A program made the translations under genes and the position numbers. Positions 12,114 through 22,121 of a stretch of 64,000 nt of DNA are shown piece after piece. The DNA is from Streptomyces fumanus (lineage in GTDB: Bacteria > Actinomycetota > Actinomycetes > Streptomycetales > Streptomycetaceae), in the NCBI RefSeq assembly GCF_014655295.1, contig NZ_BNBI01000002.1:248001-312000 (forward strand). The letters are read 5' to 3'. Each line of letters begins with the position of its first letter. Position 1 is the first letter of the stretch. The notes beneath the pieces are model-generated. The model was not told the DNA's origin and ran no database searches. It worked only from the letters and a program-made list of their open reading frames with translations.

Positions 12114-12134
12114 CTTGAGTCTATTCCACTCAAG
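12114..12134. promoter_or_regulatory. HAIR operator (HspR box) of clpB
   Basis: CTTGAGT-N7-ACTCAAG, a perfect match to the HAIR consensus bound by HspR. It lies in the clpB promoter region, and the divergent PPOX-fold gene begins 60 bp to its right. TTGAGT on the minus strand could itself be the -35 element, so binding would block polymerase. Confidence 0.95.
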
Positions 12135-12194
12135 GCCGGGGCGGGAGTGCCTGCCGCCGGTACGGGTTCCCCGTCGCGCGGTAGGTTCCCGGGC

Positions 12195-12584
12195 ATGACG
12201 CGACCGGACGAGTCCTACCTCGCCTTCTGGCGGGAGCGGCATCTGTGCACCCTGACCACGCTCCGCCCGGACGGCTCCCCGCACGTGGTGCCGGTGGGGG
12301 TCACCTACGATCCGGCGGCTGGGATCGCCCGGGTGATCACCGACCGGGCCAGCGCGAAGGCGCGGTACGTGGCGGCGGCCGGCGCCGGGGGCGCGCGGGT
12401 GGCGGTCTGCCAGGTGGACGGCGCGCGGTGGGCGACGCTGGAGGGCCGGGCGGTCCTGCGGGAGGAGCCGGAGGCGGTCGCGGAGGCGGAGCGGCGGTAC
12501 ACCGAGCGGTACCGGCCGCCGCGGCCGAATCCGACCCGTGTGGTGATCGAGATCGCGGTGGAGCGGACGCTGGGCCGCGGCTGA
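12195..12584 (+). CDS. PPOX-class (F420/FMN-dependent) oxidoreductase-like protein
   Basis: A 129-aa single-domain split beta-barrel protein of the pyridoxamine-phosphate-oxidase superfamily. It opens with YLAFWRERHLCTLTTLRPDGSPHVVPVGVT, a pattern typical of the mycobacterial/streptomycete F420-dependent group. Later landmarks are SAKARYVAA, WATLEGRAVL and a C-terminal YRPPRPNPTRVVIEI. Cofactor preference (F420 or FMN) cannot be decided by eye. It is divergent from clpB with the HspR operator in between, so heat-shock co-regulation is possible. Confidence 0.8.
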   Translation: MTRPDESYLAFWRERHLCTLTTLRPDGSPHVVPVGVTYDPAAGIARVITDRASAKARYVAAAGAGGARVAVCQVDGARWATLEGRAVLREEPEAVAEAERRYTERYRPPRPNPTRVVIEIAVERTLGRG

Positions 12585-12667
12585 GAACGCCCGCGGGAGG
12601 CCGGCGCGCACCGGCGGTTTCCGGCCACTGATCGGCCGGACGATGTCGGGAGATGTCCCGGAAAACT

Positions 12668-12708
12668 GCAGCGGCGTCACCGTGTTCAGGTCACGGTGAC
12701 GCCGCTGC
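12668..12708. terminator. Strong hairpin terminator
   Basis: GCAGCGGCGTCACCGTG and its exact complement (12692-12708) form a 17-bp perfect stem with a 7-nt loop, between the convergent PPOX gene and the 111-aa gene. Confidence 0.9.
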
Positions 12709-12751
12709 GGGGGGAAGCGCCTGAGCGATCTGTTACGACGGGGGAATCGCG

Positions 12752-13087
12752 TCAGGCACTGCGGGGGGTGGCTGAGATGGTCCGCACGTCGGACTCGTCC
12801 GGCTGGGCGAGCCGGTGGTCCCGCTGGTCCAGGTTCACAAAGATCATTCCGTATCGGATGGCACACCGTACGGGCCGCGGCGCCCCCCGGGGCCGCCGCA
12901 GACACCGGTACGCCCGGACGTCTCCGTCCTCGTCCCGGGTGACGACGACCGGCTCACCGAAGACGGTCACCATCAACGAGTCACCACTGTGGGGGATGGC
13001 GGTGACCAGGTCGATGAAGTGCCAGCCGGAGCGGTAGGCGGTGGCCATCTCACGGCGGAAGGAGCGGTCGTCGGGTGGAGTGGTCAT
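12752..13087 (-). CDS. Degenerate Rieske-oxygenase alpha-subunit-like small protein
   Basis: A 111-aa protein. The run YRSGWHFIDLVTAIPHSGDS, then VFGEPVVVTRDEDGDVRAYRC, then RPRGAP and GMIFVNLDQRDHRL follows the N-terminal domain of ring-hydroxylating dioxygenase alpha subunits: W...L..IP..GD, GEPVVV.RD.DG..RA, C.HRGA, G..FVNLD. The [2Fe-2S] ligand set CxH...CxxH is not present; only the Cys of the first pair survives and the following His is Arg. The catalytic domain is absent. It probably has a non-catalytic role. The start is 3 bp after the stop of the DSTWG peptide gene, so the two are one transcript. Confidence 0.55.
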   Translation of the reverse strand: MTTPPDDRSFRREMATAYRSGWHFIDLVTAIPHSGDSLMVTVFGEPVVVTRDEDGDVRAYRCLRRPRGAPRPVRCAIRYGMIFVNLDQRDHRLAQPDESDVRTISATPRSA

Positions 13088-13090
13088 CAG

Positions 13091-13294
13091 TCAGCCCCAA
13101 GTGCTGTCGTCTTCACCAGAAGACCCAGGCTCAGCACTGCTGTCGTACACCGCGACCGTGGACGTGGTCATTCCCCAGGTGCTGTCCGCCGTCTTGAAGT
13201 CGCTTCCCCCACCCGCGAGGCCACTGACTGCGCCCATGGCCAGAACGGCGGAGAAGGCGGCAACAAGCACCGAGCGAAGCATTCTTGTGCGCAT
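13091..13294 (-). CDS. 67-aa secreted peptide with two DSTWG motifs
   Basis: The peptide starts MRTRMLRSVLV, with a basic n-region and a hydrophobic stretch at residues 9-27 that reads as a signal sequence or membrane anchor. A short acidic, Ser/Thr-rich mature part follows. DSTWG occurs at residues 37-41 and again as the last five residues 63-67. There is no Cys and no recognisable RiPP recognition motif. It is followed 3 bp later by the Rieske-like gene and is divergent from a LuxR-type regulator pair. It resembles an exported signalling or precursor peptide; this is inference. A longer upstream start is possible but lacks a ribosome site. Confidence 0.6.
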   Translation of the reverse strand: MRTRMLRSVLVAAFSAVLAMGAVSGLAGGGSDFKTADSTWGMTTSTVAVYDSSAEPGSSGEDDSTWG

Positions 13295-13389
13295 AGTCGG
13301 CTTCGTCCTCACTTGAAGGTCCCCTCGTTCCCCCGTCGAACAAGACGATGGCTCATTCGGGCACGTCATGGCCACACAATCGGTGCATC

Positions 13390-13405
13390 ATGTTCCTGCA
13401 TGTTC
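13390..13405. promoter_or_regulatory. Operator-like direct repeat in the peptide/LuxR divergent promoter
   Basis: ATGTTC occurs at 13390 and 13400, exactly 10 bp apart, in the 132-bp region between the DSTWG peptide gene and the first LuxR-type gene. Spacing of one helical turn is typical of a dimeric regulator site. The bound protein is unknown. Confidence 0.35.
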
Positions 13406-13426
13406 AGGACCCTGGGGGGTGGAGAT

Positions 13427-14416
13427 TTGCCAACGAATCTGACTAAAACGTCACATCCCCATGCGATGTCCGAACTGTGCGAGGAGGGCAGCCGCCTCTA
13501 CGCGACCGCTCTGCGGGCCGGGCGGATCGCCCGCGAGGACGCCGAGCCCGCCCCCTGCCTGATGGAGTTCGACCTGCTCCACCCCGACCCGGACGACCCG
13601 AGCTGGCTGCGCCCGGTGCCCCCGTCGGTCGCGCTGGCCCAGCGGCTCAACCCCATCGAGCGCGAGATAGCCGAGCGCCGGCGGCTGTCCATCGCGATGG
13701 CCGAAGCGTTCGAGCCGTTCATGGCGCTCAGCGCCCAGGTCACCTCCCGGACCCACTCCATATCCGTCCTGGAGGGCCTGGACCGCATCAACTCCGCCCT
13801 GGACCTGGCCACCGCCGAGTGCCGCTCGGAGATGCTCACCGTCCAGCCCAGCAGCCGCCGTCTGGAACACACCCTCCTGCAGGGCCTGGAACGCGACCGC
13901 CCGCTGATCGACCGCGGGGTCCGGATCAGGACGCTCTACCAGCACACCGCCCGCTACAGCCCGGAGACCCTGGGGTACGTCTCCCAGTTCTCCGAGGGCA
14001 AGGTCGAGTACCGCACCATCGACGAACTGGTCGAGCGCCTGATCATCTGCGACGAGACGGTCGCCTTCATCCCCACCCGCGACGACCGCCAGGTCGCCCT
14101 GGAGCTGCGCCACCCCGGCGTCGTCCGGTACCTGATCAAGGTCTTCGAGTTCATGTGGGCCCGCGCCGTCCCGCTGAGCACCGGCGCCCCCTACGAGACC
14201 GCCCCCGACGGCATCACCGAGATCCAGCACTCCATCGCCAAGCTCCTGGTCGAGGGCCACGTCGACGAGGCCATCGCCCGGCGCCTCGGCATGAACGTCC
14301 GCACCTGCCGCGCCCACATAGCCAAGCTCGCCCAGGCCCTGGGCAGCGGCAGCCGCGCCCAGTTGGGCTACCTCATCGCCCAGTCGGGAATCCTCGACAA
14401 GGGAGCCGCCCCATGA
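13427..14416 (+). CDS. LuxR-type regulator with TrmB-like sensor region (paralogue 1)
   Basis: A 329-aa protein. I chose TTG 13427 because the resulting N-terminus (HPHAMSELCEEGSRLY) lines up with paralogue 3 (HPHGADRLCAAGDRVY), and GGGGGGTGGAG precedes it. The N-terminal helical region ends at about residue 110. The middle (VLEGLDRIN...VQPSSRR...RGVRIRTLYQHTARYSP...LIICDETVAFIPT) resembles the PLD-like sensor fold of TrmB-type regulators. The C-terminal 70 residues are a LuxR/GerE helix-turn-helix (ILL-VEGHVDEAIARRLGMNVRTCRAH). It overlaps paralogue 2 by ATGA. The ligand is unknown. Confidence 0.75.
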   Translation: MPTNLTKTSHPHAMSELCEEGSRLYATALRAGRIAREDAEPAPCLMEFDLLHPDPDDPSWLRPVPPSVALAQRLNPIEREIAERRRLSIAMAEAFEPFMALSAQVTSRTHSISVLEGLDRINSALDLATAECRSEMLTVQPSSRRLEHTLLQGLERDRPLIDRGVRIRTLYQHTARYSPETLGYVSQFSEGKVEYRTIDELVERLIICDETVAFIPTRDDRQVALELRHPGVVRYLIKVFEFMWARAVPLSTGAPYETAPDGITEIQHSIAKLLVEGHVDEAIARRLGMNVRTCRAHIAKLAQALGSGSRAQLGYLIAQSGILDKGAAP

Positions 14417-15402
14417 CCACGCCCCCGCCCCACCGGGAGCACGGCGTCGAGGACCTCTGCGCCGCCGGGAGCCTGCTGTACGCCCGCGCCCTGGCCGAGG
14501 GCCGCCTGGGCGCCGAGGAGACCGCCCAGGCGCCCTGTCTGCTCGATCTGGGGCTGCTCGGCCCCGCCCTGGACGCCCCGCACCTCTGGGAGCCCGTACC
14601 GCCCGCCCTGGCCCTGCACAAGCTGCTGCGCGCCTCCGGGCAGCGCATCGCCGAGGAGCGCCGGCGCGAGGAGAAGCTGGCCGAGACCTTCGCCCCGCTG
14701 CTGCGCGGCGCCCGGGGCCACCCGGCCGCCGGCGGCACCCCGGCGCTCGGCGTGCTCAGCGGCAAGGAGCGCATCGACCGGGCCATCGCCGAGGTGCTGG
14801 CCGAGGCCCGCGAGGAACTGCTCACCATCCAGCCGTACGGCAGCCACATCGGCCCGCCGCCGCATGTGCACGAACCCGCGATCCGCCGCGACCAGGAGTT
14901 CCTCGACCGCGGTGGCCGGATCCGCACCCTGTACCAGCACACCCTGCGGTACGCCCCCACCGTCCTGGCCCGCTACGAACGGCTCACCGGCGACGTACAG
15001 GCACGCACCCTGGACGAGATCACCGAGCGGCTGGTGCTGATCGACCGCACCGCCGCCTTCGTCCCCGCCAACGCCGAGCGCACGATGGCCCTGGAGGTCC
15101 GCCACCCGGCGCTGATCTCCTACCTCGCCACCACCTTCGAACGGTTCTGGCGGCTGGCCACCCCCATGCACCCCCGGGCGGTACGGCAGCCCACGCTGGG
15201 CGGCGTCACCGCCCGCCAGCGGGCCATCGCCGCCCTCCTGGTCGAGGGCCACACCGACGCCGTGATCGCCGACCGCCTCGGCATGAACGTACGCACCGCC
15301 CGCGAGCACATCGCCAAGCTCGCCGCCACCCTCGGCAGCGAGAGCCGCGCCCAGCTCGGCTACCTCATCGCGCGGTCGGGAATTCTCGACCGGGAAGCCT
15401 GA
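14413..15402 (+). CDS. LuxR-type regulator with TrmB-like sensor region (paralogue 2)
   Basis: A 329-aa protein translationally coupled (ATGA) to paralogue 1 and sharing its whole architecture: LCAAGSLLYARAL at the N-terminus, the LTIQPYGSHIG and RIRTLYQHTLRYAP segments in the sensor, LVLIDRTAAFVPANAERTMALEVRHP, and the helix-turn-helix EGHTDAVIADRLGMNVRTAREH. No HisKA-phosphorylated receiver Asp is visible, so control must come from a ligand or a protein partner. Its 3' end overlaps the 3' end of the convergent paralogue 3 by 38 bp. Confidence 0.75.
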   Translation: MTTPPPHREHGVEDLCAAGSLLYARALAEGRLGAEETAQAPCLLDLGLLGPALDAPHLWEPVPPALALHKLLRASGQRIAEERRREEKLAETFAPLLRGARGHPAAGGTPALGVLSGKERIDRAIAEVLAEAREELLTIQPYGSHIGPPPHVHEPAIRRDQEFLDRGGRIRTLYQHTLRYAPTVLARYERLTGDVQARTLDEITERLVLIDRTAAFVPANAERTMALEVRHPALISYLATTFERFWRLATPMHPRAVRQPTLGGVTARQRAIAALLVEGHTDAVIADRLGMNVRTAREHIAKLAATLGSESRAQLGYLIARSGILDREA

Positions 15403-16387
15403 CCGGCGGCCCGTCCAGGCCCGCCTGCGCGATCCGCACGCCCAACTGGGTCCGGCTGGCCGCGCCCAGCGTCTCCGACAGCTTCGCGATGTGCGCCCGG
15501 CAGGTCCGCACGCTGATCCCCAGCCGCTCGGCGATCACCGCGTCCTGGTGGCCCTCCGCCAGCAGCGCCGCGATGGACCGCTCCCGGTGCGAGATGCCCT
15601 CGATGCCGGTGTCGGGCAGCGGCGCGGCCAGCGGGATCGCGAGCCGCCACAGCCGCTCGAAGACGGTCACCAGGTACCCGACCAGCGCCGGGTGCCGCAG
15701 CTCCAGCGCCATGGTGCGCTCGGCGTTGGCGGGCACGAACGCCACCGTGCGGTCGAACAGGATCAGCCGGTCGATCACCTCGTCCAGGGTGCGCGCCTCG
15801 ACCGCGTCGCCCATCAGCTCCAGGTAGTTGAGCAGCCCCTGCCCGTGCCGGGCGACATGGGTGTACAGGTCCCGCATCCGCACCCCGCGCCCGCGCAGCG
15901 CCAGCGCCCGGTGCAGGCCCTCGGACAGCTCGTGCTCGCGCCGGATGCCGCCCGGCTGCACGGTGAGCACCTCGGTGGTGCACGCCTCGGTCGCCTCGTC
16001 CATCGCGGCCTGGATGCGGGCCAGTCCGTCCAGCACCCGGATCGCGGTGCCCTCCCCGGACGCCGGGGCCTGCCGCCGCGGCCCGCCCAGCCCCGCGTAC
16101 CGCTCGACGGCCGCCACCGCCGCGCCCACCCGCAGCCGGCTGGCGCTGACCTCCTCGTAGACCCCGCGCAGCAGATGGGTCATGACCTCCTGCGGCGGGG
16201 TCGGCACCAGCCAGTCCATGTCGTCCGGATCGGGGTGCAGCAGGGCGAGTTCGAGCAGGCACGGCACCGGCTCGGCGTCCCGGCGCGGCACCCGGCCGCG
16301 CCGCACCGCCCGCGAGTACACCCGGTCCCCGGCCGCACACAGCCGGTCGGCACCGTGCGGATGCTCCTCCGTCCCGTGCCCGGCCAT
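15365..16387 (-). CDS. LuxR-type regulator with TrmB-like sensor region (paralogue 3)
   Basis: A 340-aa protein from the ATG ending at 16387 (MAGHGTEEHPHGADRL). Same family as the two convergent genes: LTVQPGGIRREHEL, GVRMRDLYTHVARHG, LILFDRTVAFVPANAERTMALELRHP and EGHQDAVIAERLGISVRTCRAH. The C-terminal extension ending GREFPTAR is shaped by the antisense overlap with paralogue 2. Three copies in 3 kb, two tandem and one inverted, suggest local duplication and possibly hierarchical or heteromeric control of the adjacent peptide gene. Confidence 0.75.
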   Translation of the reverse strand: MAGHGTEEHPHGADRLCAAGDRVYSRAVRRGRVPRRDAEPVPCLLELALLHPDPDDMDWLVPTPPQEVMTHLLRGVYEEVSASRLRVGAAVAAVERYAGLGGPRRQAPASGEGTAIRVLDGLARIQAAMDEATEACTTEVLTVQPGGIRREHELSEGLHRALALRGRGVRMRDLYTHVARHGQGLLNYLELMGDAVEARTLDEVIDRLILFDRTVAFVPANAERTMALELRHPALVGYLVTVFERLWRLAIPLAAPLPDTGIEGISHRERSIAALLAEGHQDAVIAERLGISVRTCRAHIAKLSETLGAASRTQLGVRIAQAGLDGPPVRLPGREFPTAR

Positions 16388-16475
16388 CGCCCGTCCCACC
16401 CCCGCGTAACGCGTCTCGTGCAGCGCAACTATGCGCGGCCGGGACCGGGTCCGCAACACGGCTCGGGACGCCGGG

Positions 16476-17582
16476 TCAGCCGCTGAGGCCGATCTTCGCG
16501 CAGTCCGCCTGGTACTTGGCGGTGCAGATGTCGGACACCTTGTGGATGCCGTCGGCGATGACGGTCTCCTTGATGTTGTCCTTGGTCAGCGCGGTCACCG
16601 AGACCAACTGGGCGGGAATGTCCTTGTCGGTGGGGCTGTCGACCTTGTCGCCGGTGAGCGCGTCGAACTGGATGTCCCGGCCCTGCACCCGGGCCACGGC
16701 CATCTCGGCGGCGCTCTCCGCCTCCTGCGGGTAGGACTTGTAGACGCTCATGAACTGCTCGCCCGCGACGATCCGCTGCACCGCCGCGAGGTCCGCGTCC
16801 TGCCCGGTGACGGGGGGCAGGTCGGTGACACCGGCCGCCTTCAGGGCGTCGATGACGCCGCCCGCCATGCCGTCGTTGGCGGAGTAGACCGCGTCGATGT
16901 TGTCCGCGCCCAGCTTGCCGATCGCCTCGGCCATGTTGGCCTTGGCGTTCTCCGGCTTCCAGTCCTTGGTGTCGTACTGGGCGCCGATCTTCACGTTGCC
17001 GGACAGCTCGGCCAGCGCGCCGGCCTTGAACTGCTTGGCGTTGGGGTCGGTCGGCGAACCGTTCATCATCACGATCTGGGCGGCGGCGGAGTCGCTGCCG
17101 AGGGCGTCCAGCAGGGTGCGGCCCTGGACCTCGCCGACCAGTTCGTTGTCGAAGGAGATGTACGCGTCGATCGGGCCCTCGGCCAGCCGGTCGTAGGCGA
17201 TGACCGGGATGCCCGCGTCCTTGGCCTTCCGGACGCCGCCCGCGATGGCGTGCGAGTCCACCGCGTCCAGCACGATCACGTCGACCTTGTCGTCGATCAT
17301 CCGCTGGAGCTGTTCCTCCTGCTTGCCCGCGCTCGCCTCGGCGTTGGCGTAGGTGACCTTGCCCTCGTTCTTGGTGAGCGAGGCGATCTTCTTGGTGAAG
17401 ATCGGGGCGTCGAACTGCTCGTAGCGCGTGTTGTCCTTCTCCGGCAGCAGCAGACCCACCGTCAGGTCGTTGCCCTTGGTCGGGCTCGCGCCGTCACTGC
17501 TGCTCGACGCCCCCAGCGCACCACAGGCCGCCAGTGAGAGGGTCATCGTGGACGCGGCCACGGATATGGCGATACGACGCAT
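16476..17582 (-). CDS. Sugar-binding lipoprotein of an ABC importer (XylF/RbsB-type), orphan
   Basis: A 368-aa type I periplasmic-binding-protein-fold lipoprotein. The signal peptide MRRIAISVAASTMTLSLAAC ends in a lipobox LAAC. The mature part begins after a Ser-rich linker with LTVGLLLPEKDNTRYE, then IDDKVDVIVLDAVDS, IPVIAYDRL, MMNGSPTDPNAKQFKAG and DAVYSANDGMAGGVIDALKAAG, all typical of xylose-binding-like proteins. The start is the ATG ending at 17582 with GAAGTGAG upstream. No permease or ATPase gene adjoins it, so it must either serve transporters elsewhere or act as a sensor. Confidence 0.85.
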   Translation of the reverse strand: MRRIAISVAASTMTLSLAACGALGASSSSDGASPTKGNDLTVGLLLPEKDNTRYEQFDAPIFTKKIASLTKNEGKVTYANAEASAGKQEEQLQRMIDDKVDVIVLDAVDSHAIAGGVRKAKDAGIPVIAYDRLAEGPIDAYISFDNELVGEVQGRTLLDALGSDSAAAQIVMMNGSPTDPNAKQFKAGALAELSGNVKIGAQYDTKDWKPENAKANMAEAIGKLGADNIDAVYSANDGMAGGVIDALKAAGVTDLPPVTGQDADLAAVQRIVAGEQFMSVYKSYPQEAESAAEMAVARVQGRDIQFDALTGDKVDSPTDKDIPAQLVSVTALTKDNIKETVIADGIHKVSDICTAKYQADCAKIGLSG

Positions 17583-17784
17583 ACAGCAGCTCACTTCTGG
17601 TGTCTTCCGGACGCGGGGGCCGCATTGCGACCCAGGTGACTGAAAAGCCAACGCGTCAGCGCACTACGGCGTCAAGCGGAACCACTTAACGAGATGGCAA
17701 CAGCACGCTCCGCGATCGGCGTGAAGACGGAGCGGAACCGCCTCCAGGACCCCTTCACATCCCGCGCACCGGGCGGTCATGCGC

Positions 17785-17824
17785 GCGGGGCCCGGCGGTC
17801 CGTCTCCGGACCACCGGGCCCCGC
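17785..17824. terminator. Terminator of the dnaK-grpE-dnaJ-hspR operon
   Basis: GCGGGGCCCGGCGGTCCG (17785-17802) pairs with 17807-17824 over a 4-nt loop with one mismatch, 19 bp after the hspR stop. Confidence 0.8.
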
Positions 17825-17842
17825 CCGGTCGCTGACCTTCCG

Positions 17843-18295
17843 TCAGTCCGACGTCTGCTGCCGCTTGGGCCGCCACACCACCAGCGCGCTGGTCTGCTGG
17901 ACCTCCTGGTAGGGCACCAGGTCACGCCGGTACGAGGCGTGCACCGCCGCCTCCCGCTGGCGCATCGCGGCCGCCGCGCCGTCGAGCGCGGCCTCCAGCT
18001 CCGCCACCCGGGACTGCAGGGCGGCGACCTGGTTCTCCAGTTCGATGATGCGTTTGATCCCGGCCAGGTTGATGCCCTCGTCCTGGGACAACTGCTGCAC
18101 CTGGCGGAGCAGTTCGATGTCCCGGGCCGAGTAGCGCCGGCCCCGGCCGGCCGTGCGGTCCGGGGAGACCAGGCCGAGCCGGTCGTACTGGCGCAGGGTC
18201 TGCGGGTGCAGGCCGGAGAGCTGGGCCGCCACCGAGATGACGTAGACCGGGGTGTCCTCGGTCAGTTCATACGGGTTGCGTCGACGGCCGTCCAT
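17843..18295 (-). CDS. hspR: Heat-shock repressor HspR (MerR family)
   Basis: A 150-aa MerR-type repressor. The N-terminal winged helix reads YVISVAAQLSGLHPQTLRQYDRLGLVSP (residues 17-44), then GRGRRYSARDIELL. The dimerisation coiled coil with leucine heptads spans about residues 75-110 and the C-terminus is basic. HspR binds HAIR sequences with DnaK as co-repressor. Last gene of the chaperone operon, starting 4 bp after the dnaJ stop. HAIR sites at dnaK and clpB in this window are its likely targets, giving autoregulation. Confidence 0.97.
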   Translation of the reverse strand: MDGRRRNPYELTEDTPVYVISVAAQLSGLHPQTLRQYDRLGLVSPDRTAGRGRRYSARDIELLRQVQQLSQDEGINLAGIKRIIELENQVAALQSRVAELEAALDGAAAAMRQREAAVHASYRRDLVPYQEVQQTSALVVWRPKRQQTSD

Positions 18296-18299
18296 CTCA

Positions 18300-19478
18300 T
18301 CAAGCTCCCTTCGCGGCCTGGAACAGCTCCGCCCGCGGGTCCTCCCCCGCGGTCGCCTCGCGATACGCCTCCAGCGCGTCACGAGCCTTCCCCGACAGGT
18401 CCTTCGGAACACTCACCTCCACGGTGACCAGCAGGTCGCCGCGGGTGCCGTCCTTGCGGACCGCGCCCTTGCCGCGGGCCCGCATGGTCCGCCCGTTGGG
18501 CGTGCCGGCCGGCAGCTTCAGCGTGACGGGCGGCCCGCCCAGCGTCGGGACCCGCACCTCGCCGCCGAGCGCCGCCTCGGCGTACGTCACCGGCACGGTG
18601 ATGGTGAGGTTGTCGCCCTTGCGGCCGAAGACGGGGTGCTCCTTGACGTGCACCACCACGTACAGGTCGCCCGCCGGGCCGCCCCGCTCGCCCGGCGCGC
18701 CCTTGCCGCGCAGCCGGATGCGCTGGCCGTCCTGCACCCCGGCGGGGATGCGGACCTGCATCGTCCGCGAGGACTTGGCGCGTCCGGAGCCCTTGCAGAC
18801 CTCGCAGGGCTCCTCGGCGATCAGGCCCCGGCCCTTGCAGTCCGGGCACGGGTCGGTCAGCGAGAAACCGCCGCCCGAGCCGCGCGCCACCTGCCCGGTG
18901 CCGACGCAGGTCGGGCAGACCCGCGGCGTGCCGTTCTTGTCGCCGGTGCCCGAGCACGCCTTGCAGGGCGACTGCGAGGACATCCGCAGCGGCACCGTCG
19001 AGCCCTCGATGGCCTCGGTGAAGCTCAGCGTGACCTCGGACTCGACGTCCTGGCCGCGCCTGGGCTGGGTCCGCGACCCGGCGCCGCCGCGGTTGAACAG
19101 GCCCCCGAAGACGTCACCGAGCCCGCCGCCGAAGCCGCCGGCCCCCTGGCCGCCGCCCGGCGCGCCGCCGCCGAACAGGTCGCCCAGGTCGAAGTTGAAG
19201 GTGCCGCCGCCCGCGCCCGGCCCGGGGCGGAACCCCCCGTTGCCGAACAGCGCGCGGGCGTCGTCGTACTCCTTGCGCTTCTTGGGGTCGCCGAGGACGT
19301 CGTTCGCCTCGGAGATCTCCTTGAACCGCTCCTCCGCCTTGGCGTTGCCCTTGTTGGCGTCCGGGTGGAACTCGCGGGCGAGCTTCCGGTACGCCTTCTT
19401 GATCTCGGCCTCGGTGGCGTCCTTGGGGACGCCGAGGACCTTGTAGTAGTCCTTCTCGATGAAGTCCTTGGTGCTCAT
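18300..19478 (-). CDS. dnaJ: Co-chaperone DnaJ (type I Hsp40)
   Basis: A 392-aa protein with an N-terminal J domain (residues 10-75, HPD motif in REFHPDANKG) and a Gly/Phe-rich linker (80-135). Four CxxCxGxG zinc repeats follow: CKACSGTG, CPTCVGTG, CPDCKGRG and CEVCKGSG. Two beta-sandwich substrate-binding domains complete it. It delivers substrates to DnaK and stimulates its ATPase. It lies downstream of grpE with a 33-bp gap in the HspR-controlled operon. Confidence 0.97.
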   Translation of the reverse strand: MSTKDFIEKDYYKVLGVPKDATEAEIKKAYRKLAREFHPDANKGNAKAEERFKEISEANDVLGDPKKRKEYDDARALFGNGGFRPGPGAGGGTFNFDLGDLFGGGAPGGGQGAGGFGGGLGDVFGGLFNRGGAGSRTQPRRGQDVESEVTLSFTEAIEGSTVPLRMSSQSPCKACSGTGDKNGTPRVCPTCVGTGQVARGSGGGFSLTDPCPDCKGRGLIAEEPCEVCKGSGRAKSSRTMQVRIPAGVQDGQRIRLRGKGAPGERGGPAGDLYVVVHVKEHPVFGRKGDNLTITVPVTYAEAALGGEVRVPTLGGPPVTLKLPAGTPNGRTMRARGKGAVRKDGTRGDLLVTVEVSVPKDLSGKARDALEAYREATAGEDPRAELFQAAKGA

Positions 19479-19511
19479 CCCCGACGTCCCTCCTTCCTAC
19501 CGTTCACCAGG

Positions 19512-22090
<2,579 letters not shown>

Positions 22091-22098
22091 TCAACAGA

Positions 22099-22119
22099 CC
22101 TGAGTCAGCCGGACTCAAC
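22099..22119. promoter_or_regulatory. HAIR operator 2 of the dnaK operon
   Basis: CCTGAGT-N7-ACTCAAC, a weaker inverted repeat 52 bp from operator 1 (centre to centre, close to five helical turns), next to the stop of the upstream gene. On the minus strand TTGACC (22094-22089) followed 17 bp later by CACACT could be the dnaK promoter between the two operators. Confidence 0.85.
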
Positions 22120-22121
22120 TC

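Noticed and set aside
13466..14416. ATG 13466 as the start of LuxR paralogue 1
   Set aside because: It has no ribosome site and would remove the HPHA segment that aligns with the start of paralogue 3; TTG 13427 fits better.
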